Below, piece by piece: positions 1 to 6,825 of a stretch of 64,000 bases of DNA. The position numbers were made by a program, and so were the translations under genes. The notes under the pieces are model-generated. The model did no database searches. It saw only the letters and a list, made by a program, of their open reading frames with translations, and was not told the origin of the DNA. This stretch comes from Jannaschia helgolandensis. Its GTDB lineage: Bacteria; Pseudomonadota; Alphaproteobacteria; Rhodobacterales; Rhodobacteraceae. The stretch lies in NCBI RefSeq assembly GCF_900109285.1, contig NZ_FNZQ01000001.1, forward strand, positions 1,145,001 through 1,209,000. Reading direction: 5' to 3'. Position 1 is the stretch's first letter; each line of letters begins with the position of its first letter.

Positions 1-657
1 ACGCAACGCGGTCGCATGGGCCGCCGCTTCGCCCCCCGTTTCTGGGAACGCGAAAGCACGCTGGGCCGCGACCGCGAGTTGATCGTGCTGGTGTGCAAGA
101 AATACCACGTCGCCAAGCGGCTGGCCCAGTCTTTGCGCGATCATCAGATCATGCCCGCCATCGATTACCTGTTCGACGAGGAAGACACCCCGATGCCCGA
201 TCTGGGCGGCATCGAATCCACGCTGGGCAAACGCCATCGCCACCGCCGCGCCCTGCTGCGGATGCTGTTCCGTCAGGCCGGGACCGACCGGCTGACGATC
301 TGCCTCGACCCGGTGAATTACGAGCTGTTGCAGGACTTCTACGCCGACCGCGCCACCATCCGCACCCTGCTGATCGACTGCGAATTCGATGCGGCCTATA
401 TGGAAGGCCATGCCGCTCGTATCGGCCTGATCGGCGACCAGACGCCGCGCACCACGATCGACCGCCTGATGCCCACCGTCGCGCAGGATTTCGTGACCGA
501 GACGCTGCGCATCCGCGAGGCGGATCTGCCGGACATTCACCGCATCGCCGAAGGCACCGATGCCATCGTCAACGCTCACGTTCTGGCCGAAGTGTTCGAT
601 GTCGACGACGAAACTGCGCTGGCGCTGGCCGAAACGCCGTATCTGTTCGACGAGTGA
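1..657 (+). CDS. Hypothetical protein, 5' end cut by window edge
   Basis: The reading frame is open from the first base of the window, so the gene may start upstream; the first ATG inside is at 16, giving 213 residues. The product looks cytosolic: no signal peptide or membrane segment, charged throughout, with an Arg/His-rich stretch near residues 72-86 and an acidic C-terminus ending 'ETPYLFDE'. I do not recognise a family, and I see no nucleotide-binding or catalytic motif. The next gene begins about 170 bases downstream on the same strand. Base composition matches the neighbours, so there is no sign of transfer. The coding call rests on length, codon pattern and the stop at 655-657. Confidence 0.7.
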   Translation, partial: TQRGRMGRRFAPRFWERESTLGRDRELIVLVCKKYHVAKRLAQSLRDHQIMPAIDYLFDEEDTPMPDLGGIESTLGKRHRHRRALLRMLFRQAGTDRLTICLDPVNYELLQDFYADRATIRTLLIDCEFDAAYMEGHAARIGLIGDQTPRTTIDRLMPTVAQDFVTETLRIREADLPDIHRIAEGTDAIVNAHVLAEVFDVDDETALALAETPYLFDE

Positions 658-828
658 TGGCAGGACATCCGGGGTGCCGCGCGCACTACCGGCGTTGACC
701 GCCAGTCTGCGCCCGAATCCTCCGAATCCGATTTATCTGCATTGTTCCACCGGCGGCATCTTGTTGGCGGACCATGGCAACCACAACTTCGTTTGACGAC
801 GGATCTGCCGTCTGCGGAGGCCACGTCG

Positions 829-1749
829 TTGGATTACATATATGTCGTGGCCGGACTTCTGGGTCTCTTCCTGGGCGGCGAGGCTCTTGTGCGCGGCAGT
901 GTCGGCATCGCCAGGCGCATGGCGATCCCCCCGCTGCTGATCGGTCTGACGGTCGTCGGCTTCGGGACATCCACGCCCGAGCTTCTGGTCTCGGTCGATG
1001 CGGCGTGGCGCGGCGTGCCGGACATCGCCGTCGGCAATATCGTCGGCTCGAACATCGCCAACATTCTGCTGATCGTCGGGGTCACAAGCCTCGTCTGGCC
1101 GATCCGCGTTTCGGGTGCCACCCTGCGCCGGGATACCGGCGTCATGGCCGTCGCCGCGCTGGCGCTGCTGCCGATCTTCGCGCTGGGTGCAATCGGGCGA
1201 TCGTCGGGGGCGTTGCTGGTTCTGGCCCTCGCCGGTTATCTGACCTGGGCCTGTCGTCACCCCGGCGAAGCTGGCGTGGAAGATGTCGACATGCCCGCCG
1301 CTTCGTCGACCCTCGCCTCCGCCATCTGGATCATCACCGGATTGGTCGCGCTGATGTTCGGCGCGCGGTTTCTGGTCAACGGGTCCGTCTCCATCGCGCG
1401 CGACTACGGCATCTCCGAGGCCTTCATCGGCCTGACGATCGTCGCGGTCGGCACATCGCTTCCCGAACTGGCCACATCGGTGATCGCGGCTGTCCGCCGA
1501 CAGTCCGAAATCGCGATCGGCAATATCGTCGGCTCGAACATCTTCAACGTTCTGGGCATCTTCGGCATGACGGCCATGGTCGCCCCGATCCCCGTCGCCG
1601 CCCGGTTTCTGACCTTCGATCTGCCGGTCATGATCGCGGTTTCCCTGATCCTGACGGGTTTGCTGACGACTCGCCCGCACCTTGGACGCGGGGTCGGTGT
1701 GGCTGCGTTGGCGGGCTATGCGGCCTATATCTGGGCGGCGCAGGGCTGA
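829..1749 (+). CDS. Calcium/sodium antiporter, CaCA family (YrbG-like)
   Basis: Integral inner-membrane cation exchanger, predicted to extrude Ca2+ in exchange for Na+ or H+. The 306-residue protein shows the inverted duplication of the CaCA superfamily. The first alpha repeat carries 'GFGTSTPEL' (residues 44-52) followed by 'VGNIVGSNIANI'; the second carries 'VAVGTSLPEL' followed by 'IGNIVGSNIFNV'. The Glu in each 'PEL' is the expected ion ligand. Around ten hydrophobic segments are visible. I chose the TTG at 829 because GGAGG lies at 816-820 with an 8-base spacer and the protein then begins at the first membrane helix; the in-frame ATG at 742 has no such support. Family membership is secure, but ion specificity is inferred. 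Confidence 0.9.
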   Translation: MDYIYVVAGLLGLFLGGEALVRGSVGIARRMAIPPLLIGLTVVGFGTSTPELLVSVDAAWRGVPDIAVGNIVGSNIANILLIVGVTSLVWPIRVSGATLRRDTGVMAVAALALLPIFALGAIGRSSGALLVLALAGYLTWACRHPGEAGVEDVDMPAASSTLASAIWIITGLVALMFGARFLVNGSVSIARDYGISEAFIGLTIVAVGTSLPELATSVIAAVRRQSEIAIGNIVGSNIFNVLGIFGMTAMVAPIPVAARFLTFDLPVMIAVSLILTGLLTTRPHLGRGVGVAALAGYAAYIWAAQG

Positions 1750-1817
1750 CGGGTTATTGCCCCTTCTGCACGACCGTGCCCTAAACGTCCCGACCCCATC
1801 ACACCGGAGCCCGTCCC

Positions 1818-2189
1818 ATGCCCGCCTACGACCCCGAAAATATCTTCGCCAAAATCCTGCGCGGCGAGATTCCCAACGCTACCGTCGCTGATACGGACCA
1901 CACGCTGGCCTTCGACGACATCACGCCGCAGGCACCGACACATGTGCTGGTGATTCCCAAAGGCGCCTACGTCGACTACGCCGACTTCCACGCCAACGCG
2001 TCGGACGCCGAGATCGCCGATTTCCACCGGACCGCCGCGCAGATCTGCGCTGACCGGGGGGTGACCGAAACCGGCTTCCGCGCCATCACCAACGCGGGCA
2101 AGGATGGCGTGCAGGAGGTGCCGCATTTCCACCTGCACCTGATCGGCGGGCGCCTCCTCGGTCGGATGCTGGCCAAGGCCACGGACTAG
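1818..2189 (+). CDS. hinT: HIT family protein (HinT-like purine nucleoside phosphoramidase)
   Basis: Small cytosolic nucleotide hydrolase of the histidine-triad family, which cleaves AMP-lysine or related phosphoramidates. The 123-residue protein has the HinT layout: 'IFAKILRGEIP' near residues 9-19, 'HVLVIPK' at 42-48, and the triad 'HFHLHLIGG' with H103, H105 and H107; H105 is the expected nucleophile. The length is normal for bacterial HinT. It stands alone between an exchanger gene and a membrane-protein gene that starts 7 bases after its stop, so it may be cotranscribed with that gene. The physiological substrate cannot be deduced. Confidence 0.93.
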   Translation: MPAYDPENIFAKILRGEIPNATVADTDHTLAFDDITPQAPTHVLVIPKGAYVDYADFHANASDAEIADFHRTAAQICADRGVTETGFRAITNAGKDGVQEVPHFHLHLIGGRLLGRMLAKATD

Positions 2190-2196
2190 GTCCGCC

Positions 2197-3288
2197 TTGC
2201 CGGTACTCGCGCTGGAGGCGGTGGCGGGATATGGCGGCGCGTCCGGGGCGTCGGTTCTGAACGTGCTGGTAGCCTCGGCAATGGTCGTGGCCCTGGTGCT
2301 GCTGCTCCTGCGCCGCGTGCGCCGGTGGACAAATCCCGTGCTCTGGCTCGTCATCGTCGTCCTGCTCGGAGGGACCGCCCATTTCGCACGCAGCCCGCTG
2401 GCAGCCATTGCCAACGCCCGCTTCTTTGCCGCCGATCCGGGATATGCCGCCGCCGCATCGCCGTTCGACGGGCGCAGCCTCTATATCCCCGACCCATGCT
2501 GGCTGGCACGCGGCGCACTGGGCGCGATGGACTGGACGTCCGATGGTCAATGCGGTCTGCCGGTGGCGGAGCGTCTGCGCAGCGGCGATCTCGATTTCAT
2601 CGAAACCGGCACCGACCCGATCCTGCGGTTCGACCTGCGTATCGGCGACCCTGCCTGCCACGCCGGTGCCGATCAGCGTCCGCCATCCCTGACCACGATG
2701 ATCTCCGCGCCCTTTGCGGTCTGCGTCATCGGTCGGCCCGTGCCCGCGTCCACTGCCGACCACCGCATCGACCAGACGCCCGGCACCGTTCCCGCGCCCG
2801 GTGACGCGTCCTATACCGCCGTGACGCTGCGCCGCGTCGCGTCGGATACCCTTATCGACCGCTTCGACAGCTGGCCCGGCGCGACTCCCTATGGCGGCGA
2901 TACGCCCCCGCCCGAGGCGCGCCGCCCCTCCGGTCCGCTTGCCGCCTTTCTGGCCCCGCCACCGCCGCGCCCGGATGACTTTCAGCGCATCGTTTCCGAC
3001 CGGTTGTTCGCCGCCTGGGGCGTGGACGAACAAAGCCTGCGCGCCGGTGCCCGCAATCCACTGCAATCACAGCGGGCCGAGACGATCTGGTTCGCCTGCC
3101 GCGACGACGTTCTGCCGATGCTCACGCCTGAAACGGTCGCGGCACTGCGCGATGGTGCGGCGAACCTGTTCCCCGATCAACCGAACTGGCGCTATCCCGA
3201 TGATTGCCCGGCCTTTTCCCGGCGCGGGGTCGACGCCGCCGCCGCAGTGGCCGATATTGCACTGCCTGACCCTGTCTTGAGACCGTGA
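2197..3288 (+). CDS. Hypothetical membrane-anchored protein
   Basis: Unknown function. Two hydrophobic segments near the N-terminus (about residues 18-40 and 46-64) are followed by a roughly 290-residue hydrophilic region, rich in Pro, Ala and Asp, with several Cys, that would lie mostly on one side of the membrane. No catalytic motif was recognised. The start is uncertain: TTG 2197 is preceded by only a weak AGG, and GTG 2221, GTG 2263 and ATG 2281 are in-frame alternatives. Its stop overlaps the start of the DUF3750 gene by 4 bases, and it follows hinT after 7 bases, so the three are probably one transcript. Confidence 0.7.
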   Translation: MPVLALEAVAGYGGASGASVLNVLVASAMVVALVLLLLRRVRRWTNPVLWLVIVVLLGGTAHFARSPLAAIANARFFAADPGYAAAASPFDGRSLYIPDPCWLARGALGAMDWTSDGQCGLPVAERLRSGDLDFIETGTDPILRFDLRIGDPACHAGADQRPPSLTTMISAPFAVCVIGRPVPASTADHRIDQTPGTVPAPGDASYTAVTLRRVASDTLIDRFDSWPGATPYGGDTPPPEARRPSGPLAAFLAPPPPRPDDFQRIVSDRLFAAWGVDEQSLRAGARNPLQSQRAETIWFACRDDVLPMLTPETVAALRDGAANLFPDQPNWRYPDDCPAFSRRGVDAAAAVADIALPDPVLRP

Positions 3289-4043
3289 TGATGTTTGCCA
3301 GCCTCTACACCATCATGCGCCGCCTGATGCTCGCCTTCGGGCTCTGTTTCCTGCTGCCCGTCGCGGCCAGCGCGCTCTGGTGGACGACACTGGACAGGCC
3401 GGGGGGCTGGAGGGCGGCCGATTGGGGTGCTTCGGGCATTCTGCCCGCCGCCGCCGCCCTTCCCGATGCGGCGATTCACGTCATGGCGGCGCGCACCGGC
3501 GGGTTCAAGGGTGCCGTCTCGGTCCACAGCTGGATGGTCTGGAAATCCGCCGATGCCACGACATGGAGCCGTGCCGAAGTCGTCGGCTGGGGCCATCCCG
3601 TCCGCCGCGATGCCTATGCCGCTGACGCGCGCTGGTATTCGAACCAGCCGCAGATCATAGGCTCCGTCACCGGTCCGAAGGCCGCCGCCCTGATCCCGGC
3701 GGTCGAGGCGACGGTAGACGCCTATCCCTTCAATCACCTGGGGAGCTATGTCATCTGGCCCGGCCCGAACTCCAACACCTTCGTCGCCCATATCCTGCGA
3801 GAAAACCCCGGAATCGGCATCGCCTTGCCCCCGAACGCGGTGGGCAAGGATTACATCGGCCCCGGTCTGCAGGCCCGCCGCGATGCGGGCGGCAGCGACC
3901 TGCACCTGTCGGCCTGGGGTTATCTCGGCCTGTCCATCGGTCCGCGCAGAGGGATCGAAGTCAACGTTCTCGGCCAGACCTTTGGCCTCGACCTCGCACA
4001 CCCCGCCATCAAACTCCCCGCCATCGGTCGCATCGGCACCTGA
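3285..4043 (+). CDS. DUF3750 domain-containing protein
   Basis: Conserved protein of the DUF3750 family, function unknown. The 252-residue protein starts with a hydrophobic signal or anchor segment (about residues 14-31), so the bulk is probably periplasmic. Family-type blocks include 'FKGAVSVHSWMVWK' near residue 74 and 'YPFNHLGSYVIWPGPNSNT' near residue 146. The conserved His, Trp and Asn residues suggest an enzyme, but no reaction is established. The start overlaps the preceding stop; GTG 3285, ATG 3288 and ATG 3291 are all possible and change the product by at most two residues. It is the last intact gene before the LysE remnant. Confidence 0.85.
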   Translation: MMMFASLYTIMRRLMLAFGLCFLLPVAASALWWTTLDRPGGWRAADWGASGILPAAAALPDAAIHVMAARTGGFKGAVSVHSWMVWKSADATTWSRAEVVGWGHPVRRDAYAADARWYSNQPQIIGSVTGPKAAALIPAVEATVDAYPFNHLGSYVIWPGPNSNTFVAHILRENPGIGIALPPNAVGKDYIGPGLQARRDAGGSDLHLSAWGYLGLSIGPRRGIEVNVLGQTFGLDLAHPAIKLPAIGRIGT

Positions 4044-4094
4044 AACCGCAGGTTCCGGGTCGTGGCCCCGCGCGCCCCGCGCGACAATCGGGCC

Positions 4095-4221
4095 ATGACC
4101 CAAACGACCATCGCCCTCGTCCTATTCCTCGCGCCGCTGGCCTACAGCCCCGGTCCCCCGCCTGAACCGCGTGTTCGGCGCGCTTCTGGCGGGGGTTGCG
4201 GCCTGGATGCTGCTCCCTTGA
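4095..4221 (+). pseudogene. Deletion remnant of a LysE/RhtB-type exporter
   Basis: ATG 4095 opens with 'MTQTTIALVLFLAPLAYSPG', the typical start of LysE-family amino-acid exporters. Immediately afterwards, in the +1 frame from about 4159, the sequence reads 'RLNRVFGALLAGVAAWMLLP' and stops at 4219-4221, which resembles the usual LysE-family C-terminus. The roughly 160 middle residues are absent, and the two ends are out of frame with each other. This is best explained by an internal deletion at about 4155-4160. It is too short to make a transporter. The family match is from sequence recognition, not from a search. Confidence 0.65.
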
Positions 4222-4310
4222 TCCGCGACACCCTGTCGCCCATGCCCCTCGTGACGTCGGGAATCGCATTGCGCCTGTGCCGCCCTGCCGATAGGCCTGA
4301 CGCCGACGAC

Positions 4311-4324
4311 GCCCCCGAGGGGGC
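4311..4324. repeat. Short GC-rich hairpin
   Basis: GCCCC-CGAG-GGGGC: a 5-bp perfect stem with a four-base loop, in the 205-bp non-coding stretch between the LysE remnant and the small His-rich gene. There is no T-run, so it is a poor intrinsic terminator. Nearby, 4380-4392 is a 13-base palindrome (TCCGGGACCCGGA) that could be a protein-binding site. Confidence 0.35.
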
Positions 4325-4426
4325 CGGACAGGTGGCCGCCACATGCCGACCCAACACGGGGGCAACACGCGGTATCGTCTCCGGGACCCGGATATCGGGG
4401 GCATTTCCGCTGCGAAAGGCCCGCCC

Positions 4427-4657
4427 ATGCGCTTCCTTGCCCTGTTTTCCCTGACGCCCCTTCTTCTGGCACAGCCCGCACAGGCCCACGTCGGCCACAT
4501 CTCTGATCTGGGCGGGCACGATCACTGGGCACTGGGCATCGGTCTGGGTGTGATCGTCGGGGCCGCCGTGCTGGGCTGGATCAAGGGCGCACCGGACGCC
4601 AAGGCCGACGAAGAAGAGACCTCCGAATCCCCCGAGGAAGAGGAGCAGACCGCGTGA
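4427..4657 (+). CDS. Small His-containing single-pass membrane protein (DUF6732-like)
   Basis: A 76-residue protein with a signal-like N-terminus ('LLLAQPAQA', residues 11-19), then a short His-rich stretch 'HVGHISDLGGHDHWA', one transmembrane segment (about residues 35-52), and an acidic tail ending 'SPEEEEQTA'. Its stop overlaps the GTG start of cbiX by 4 bases, so the two are translationally coupled. The His motif beside a cobaltochelatase gene suggests metal binding or delivery at the membrane, but that is inference. The resemblance to the DUF6732 family is from memory. ATG 4427 is preferred because it opens the signal sequence. Confidence 0.75.
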   Translation: MRFLALFSLTPLLLAQPAQAHVGHISDLGGHDHWALGIGLGVIVGAAVLGWIKGAPDAKADEEETSESPEEEEQTA

Positions 4658-5886
4658 AGACAGGCGTCATGATCTGTGGCCATGGCTCCCGCTCGCAATC
4701 CGCTGTCGACGAATTCGCCGTGCTGGCCGAAAAACTGCCTGCCCTGCTGCCCTCCGACTGGAGGGTCGACTATGGCTACCTTGAATTCGCCAACCCGGTC
4801 ATCCGCGACGGCCTCGACCGCCTGCGCGACGCGGGCTGCGACCGCATTCTCGCCGTCCCCGGAATGCTTTTCGCCGCGATGCACGCGAAGAACGACATTC
4901 CCACCGTTCTCAACACCTATGCCGCCAGACACGATATCGACATCCGTTACGGCCGCGAACTGGGCATCGACCCCAGGATGATCGCCGCCGCCGGGCAGCG
5001 TATCGAAGACGCGCTGGCGCAGGCCGATGCCGGGCACGGCCCGGTCGCCCGCCACGACACCTGCCTCGTCGTCATCGGGCGCGGCGCATCCGATCCCGAC
5101 GCCAATGGCAATGTCGCGAAAATCGCCCGGATGCTGCACGAAGGTCTTGGCTTCGGCTGGCTTGAGGTCGGCTTTTCCGGCGTTACCTTCCCTCTGGTCG
5201 AACCCTGCCTGACCCACGCGGCCAGACTGGGCTACAAACGTATCGTCGTGTTCCCGTATTTCCTGTTCTCGGGTATCCTGATCGACCGCATCTATGGCTT
5301 CACCGATCGCGTCGCCGCGGCCCACCCGGACCTGCAATTCGTCAAGGCGGGTTATCTGGGCGACCACCCGCAGGTTCTGGCCACCTTTGCCGAACGCATC
5401 ACCGAACAGGCCGGTCTCAATCCACCGCCCAACTGCGGCACATGTGCCTATCGCGCCCAGATCCTTGCGGGTGAGGGGACGGCGGTCACGATCCCCGCTG
5501 CCGCCCGTGCGGGCCACCCGGCCTTTTCCGACACGCCGCCGCCGACCTGTGTCATGTGCAAATACCGCACGGCCGTTCTGGGGTTCGAGGGCGAAGTCGG
5601 CGCGGTGCAGGAAAGCCACCACCACCATGTCGAAGGGCAGGGGGCCAGCGCGCCCGGCTCCAATGTCGCCAACTGCAAGTTGTGCGATAGCTTCTGTACC
5701 GGTTTGTGCCGGCTGGAGGCGCAGGCGGGGCATTCACATCACCACGACCACCACCATCACCACGATCATCATCACGGGCATGATCACAGCCACGATCACG
5801 ATCATTCCCACGATCACGTCCACGCCGTCTATCCGCATGCCGACCATCCGCATGGCCCGGAATCGGCCCGAAAGACGCGGGCGTGA
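4654..5886 (+). CDS. cbiX: Sirohydrochlorin cobaltochelatase, long CbiX form with Cys pairs and His-rich tail
   Basis: Class II chelatase that inserts cobalt into sirohydrochlorin or a related early tetrapyrrole. The 410 residues contain two tandem CbiX repeats: the first starts 'VMICGHGSRSQSA' with H10 and a second catalytic-type His at 77; the second starts 'LVVIGRGASDPDA' near residue 138. After them come Cys pairs C261/C264, C299/C302 and C341/C344/C348/C352, then an extreme His/Asp tail (residues 360-400). Long CbiX proteins are known to carry a redox cluster and a His-rich segment, thought to bind or store metal. GTG 4654 overlaps the previous stop, and GAGGAG lies just upstream. No late-pathway enzyme needs this chelatase, so its presence alongside CobN is notable. 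Confidence 0.92.
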   Translation: MKTGVMICGHGSRSQSAVDEFAVLAEKLPALLPSDWRVDYGYLEFANPVIRDGLDRLRDAGCDRILAVPGMLFAAMHAKNDIPTVLNTYAARHDIDIRYGRELGIDPRMIAAAGQRIEDALAQADAGHGPVARHDTCLVVIGRGASDPDANGNVAKIARMLHEGLGFGWLEVGFSGVTFPLVEPCLTHAARLGYKRIVVFPYFLFSGILIDRIYGFTDRVAAAHPDLQFVKAGYLGDHPQVLATFAERITEQAGLNPPPNCGTCAYRAQILAGEGTAVTIPAAARAGHPAFSDTPPPTCVMCKYRTAVLGFEGEVGAVQESHHHHVEGQGASAPGSNVANCKLCDSFCTGLCRLEAQAGHSHHHDHHHHHDHHHGHDHSHDHDHSHDHVHAVYPHADHPHGPESARKTRA

Positions 5887-5920
5887 TTGCCATGGGGAAG
5901 CTGCGTCCGGCCGACAGTCC

Positions 5921-5940
5921 GGACGGCACTCGAACCGTCC
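5921..5940. repeat. Hairpin downstream of cbiX
   Basis: GGACGG and CCGTCC form a 6-bp perfect stem around an 8-base loop, 34 bases after the cbiX stop. It could be an RNA processing or weak termination element. There is no T-run. Confidence 0.35.
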
Positions 5941-6035
5941 TGCCGTGGCGAGGGTTATCATTCGATTCCAGCTATCTGGCGTTGCAGGCACTTGCACCGA
6001 CCCACACCACCCGGACAACCGCCGTGCGCGACTGC

Positions 6036-6058
6036 AGGGGTTTGTTTCGCAAGCCCCT
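6036..6058 (+). terminator. Terminator-like hairpin upstream of cobH
   Basis: AGGGGTTTG (6036-6044) pairs with CAAGCCCCT (6050-6058) through a 9-bp stem with one G-U pair and a TTTCG loop, followed only by CTTG. It lies 33 bases before the cobH start and 150 bases after the cbiX stop. It could end the cbiX transcript or act as an attenuator with the next inverted repeat. The short T content makes efficient intrinsic termination uncertain. Confidence 0.4.
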
Positions 6059-6072
6059 CTTGATCGCGCCGT

Positions 6073-6105
6073 CTCATATGGACGCATTATATGCGCCCAT
6101 ATGAG
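6073..6105. promoter_or_regulatory. 33-nt inverted repeat spanning the cobH start codon
   Basis: CTCATATGG (6073-6081) and CCATATGAG (6097-6105) are perfect inverted copies. After one A/C mismatch, CGCAT (6083-6087) pairs with ATGCG (6091-6095) around a TAT loop. The cobH ATG (6091-6093) lies inside the stem. As RNA this would hide the start codon; as DNA it could be an operator for a dimeric regulator. No standard Shine-Dalgarno sequence is seen, which fits unusual initiation control. Confidence 0.6.
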
Positions 6106-6723
6106 CGGGACCCCCAGGCGATCTACGCCGCTTCCTTCGCCACCGTCCGCAAGGAGGCCGCGCTCGACCGCTTTCCGGCGGATATTGCCGAGCTTGCCGT
6201 GCGGGTGATCCACGCCTGCGGTATGGTCGAGATCGCCGATCGCCTGTCCTACGCCCCGGACGTCGCGACCTCCGGCATCGCCGCCCTGCGCGCCGGAGCG
6301 CCGGTCTATGCCGATTGCGAAATGGTTGCCTCCGGCATCACCCGCCGCCTGCTCCCCGAAGGCACCGACATCCGTTGCACGCTCAACGACCCACGCACCG
6401 CCGACATGGCGCGCGAGGCACGGACCACCCGCTCCGCCGCCGCTGTCGATCTCTGGGATACCGACGGCGCGATTATCGCCATCGGCAATGCTCCCACGGC
6501 CCTGTTCCGGCTGCTTGAACGCCTGGACGAAGGCGCACCGAAACCCGCCGCCATCCTTGCCTTCCCCGTGGGGTTCGTCGGAGCGGCGGAATCCAAGGCC
6601 GAACTGGCCGAACGTCCCCGCGCCGTGCCGTTCCTTTGCCTGCGCGGGCGGCGGGGCGGCAGTGCCATGGCCTCGGCGGCGGTCAACGCATTGGCCATTC
6701 TCGCGGCCGGGGGGATGCAATGA
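6091..6723 (+). CDS. cobH: Precorrin-8X methylmutase
   Basis: Moves the C11 methyl group to C12, turning precorrin-8X into hydrogenobyrinic acid, the last ring-forming step in the aerobic cobalamin pathway. The 210-residue protein matches CobH/CbiC throughout: 'AIYAASFATVR' near the start, 'VRVIHACGMVEIADRL' near residue 43 with the catalytic-type His, 'CEMVASGI', and 'AILAFPVGFVGAAESK'. The length is normal. The start is the ATG inside the inverted repeat; homologues begin in the same way, which supports it despite the weak ribosome site. It heads the cobH-cobL-cobI-cobJ-cobM series, with about 100 bases before cobL. Confidence 0.94.
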   Translation: MRPYERDPQAIYAASFATVRKEAALDRFPADIAELAVRVIHACGMVEIADRLSYAPDVATSGIAALRAGAPVYADCEMVASGITRRLLPEGTDIRCTLNDPRTADMAREARTTRSAAAVDLWDTDGAIIAIGNAPTALFRLLERLDEGAPKPAAILAFPVGFVGAAESKAELAERPRAVPFLCLRGRRGGSAMASAAVNALAILAAGGMQ

Positions 6724-6782
6724 TGTCTGCCGCGCAGCAATGCACCGATGCACCTGATCAGGCGGCATTGCGTGCGCAAATC

Positions 6783-6804
6783 GTGTCGGACGTGTATCCG
6801 ACAC
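6783..6804. repeat. Inverted repeat between cobH and cobL
   Basis: GTGTCGGA (6783-6790) and TCCGACAC (6797-6804) form a perfect 8-bp stem with a 6-base loop, in the roughly 100-bp gap between cobH and cobL. Possible roles are an operator, an RNA stabiliser or a weak terminator. It ends 21 bases before the cobL ATG. Confidence 0.45.
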
Positions 6805-6825
6805 AGATCACCCGCAGATCACCCC

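Noticed and set aside
4222-4426. Possible cobalamin riboswitch upstream of the small His gene and cbiX
   Set aside because: GGGAA and GGTG-like words occur, but the order and spacing are wrong and no B12 box is present on either strand.
4522-5733. 403-codon minus-strand ORF opposite cbiX
   Set aside because: Shadow of the cbiX frame; composition is not protein-like for a real gene and it has no ribosome site.
5915-6000. tRNA-like hairpins between cbiX and cobH
   Set aside because: The TTCGA-containing stem could mimic a T-arm, but no acceptor or anticodon arms fit on either strand.
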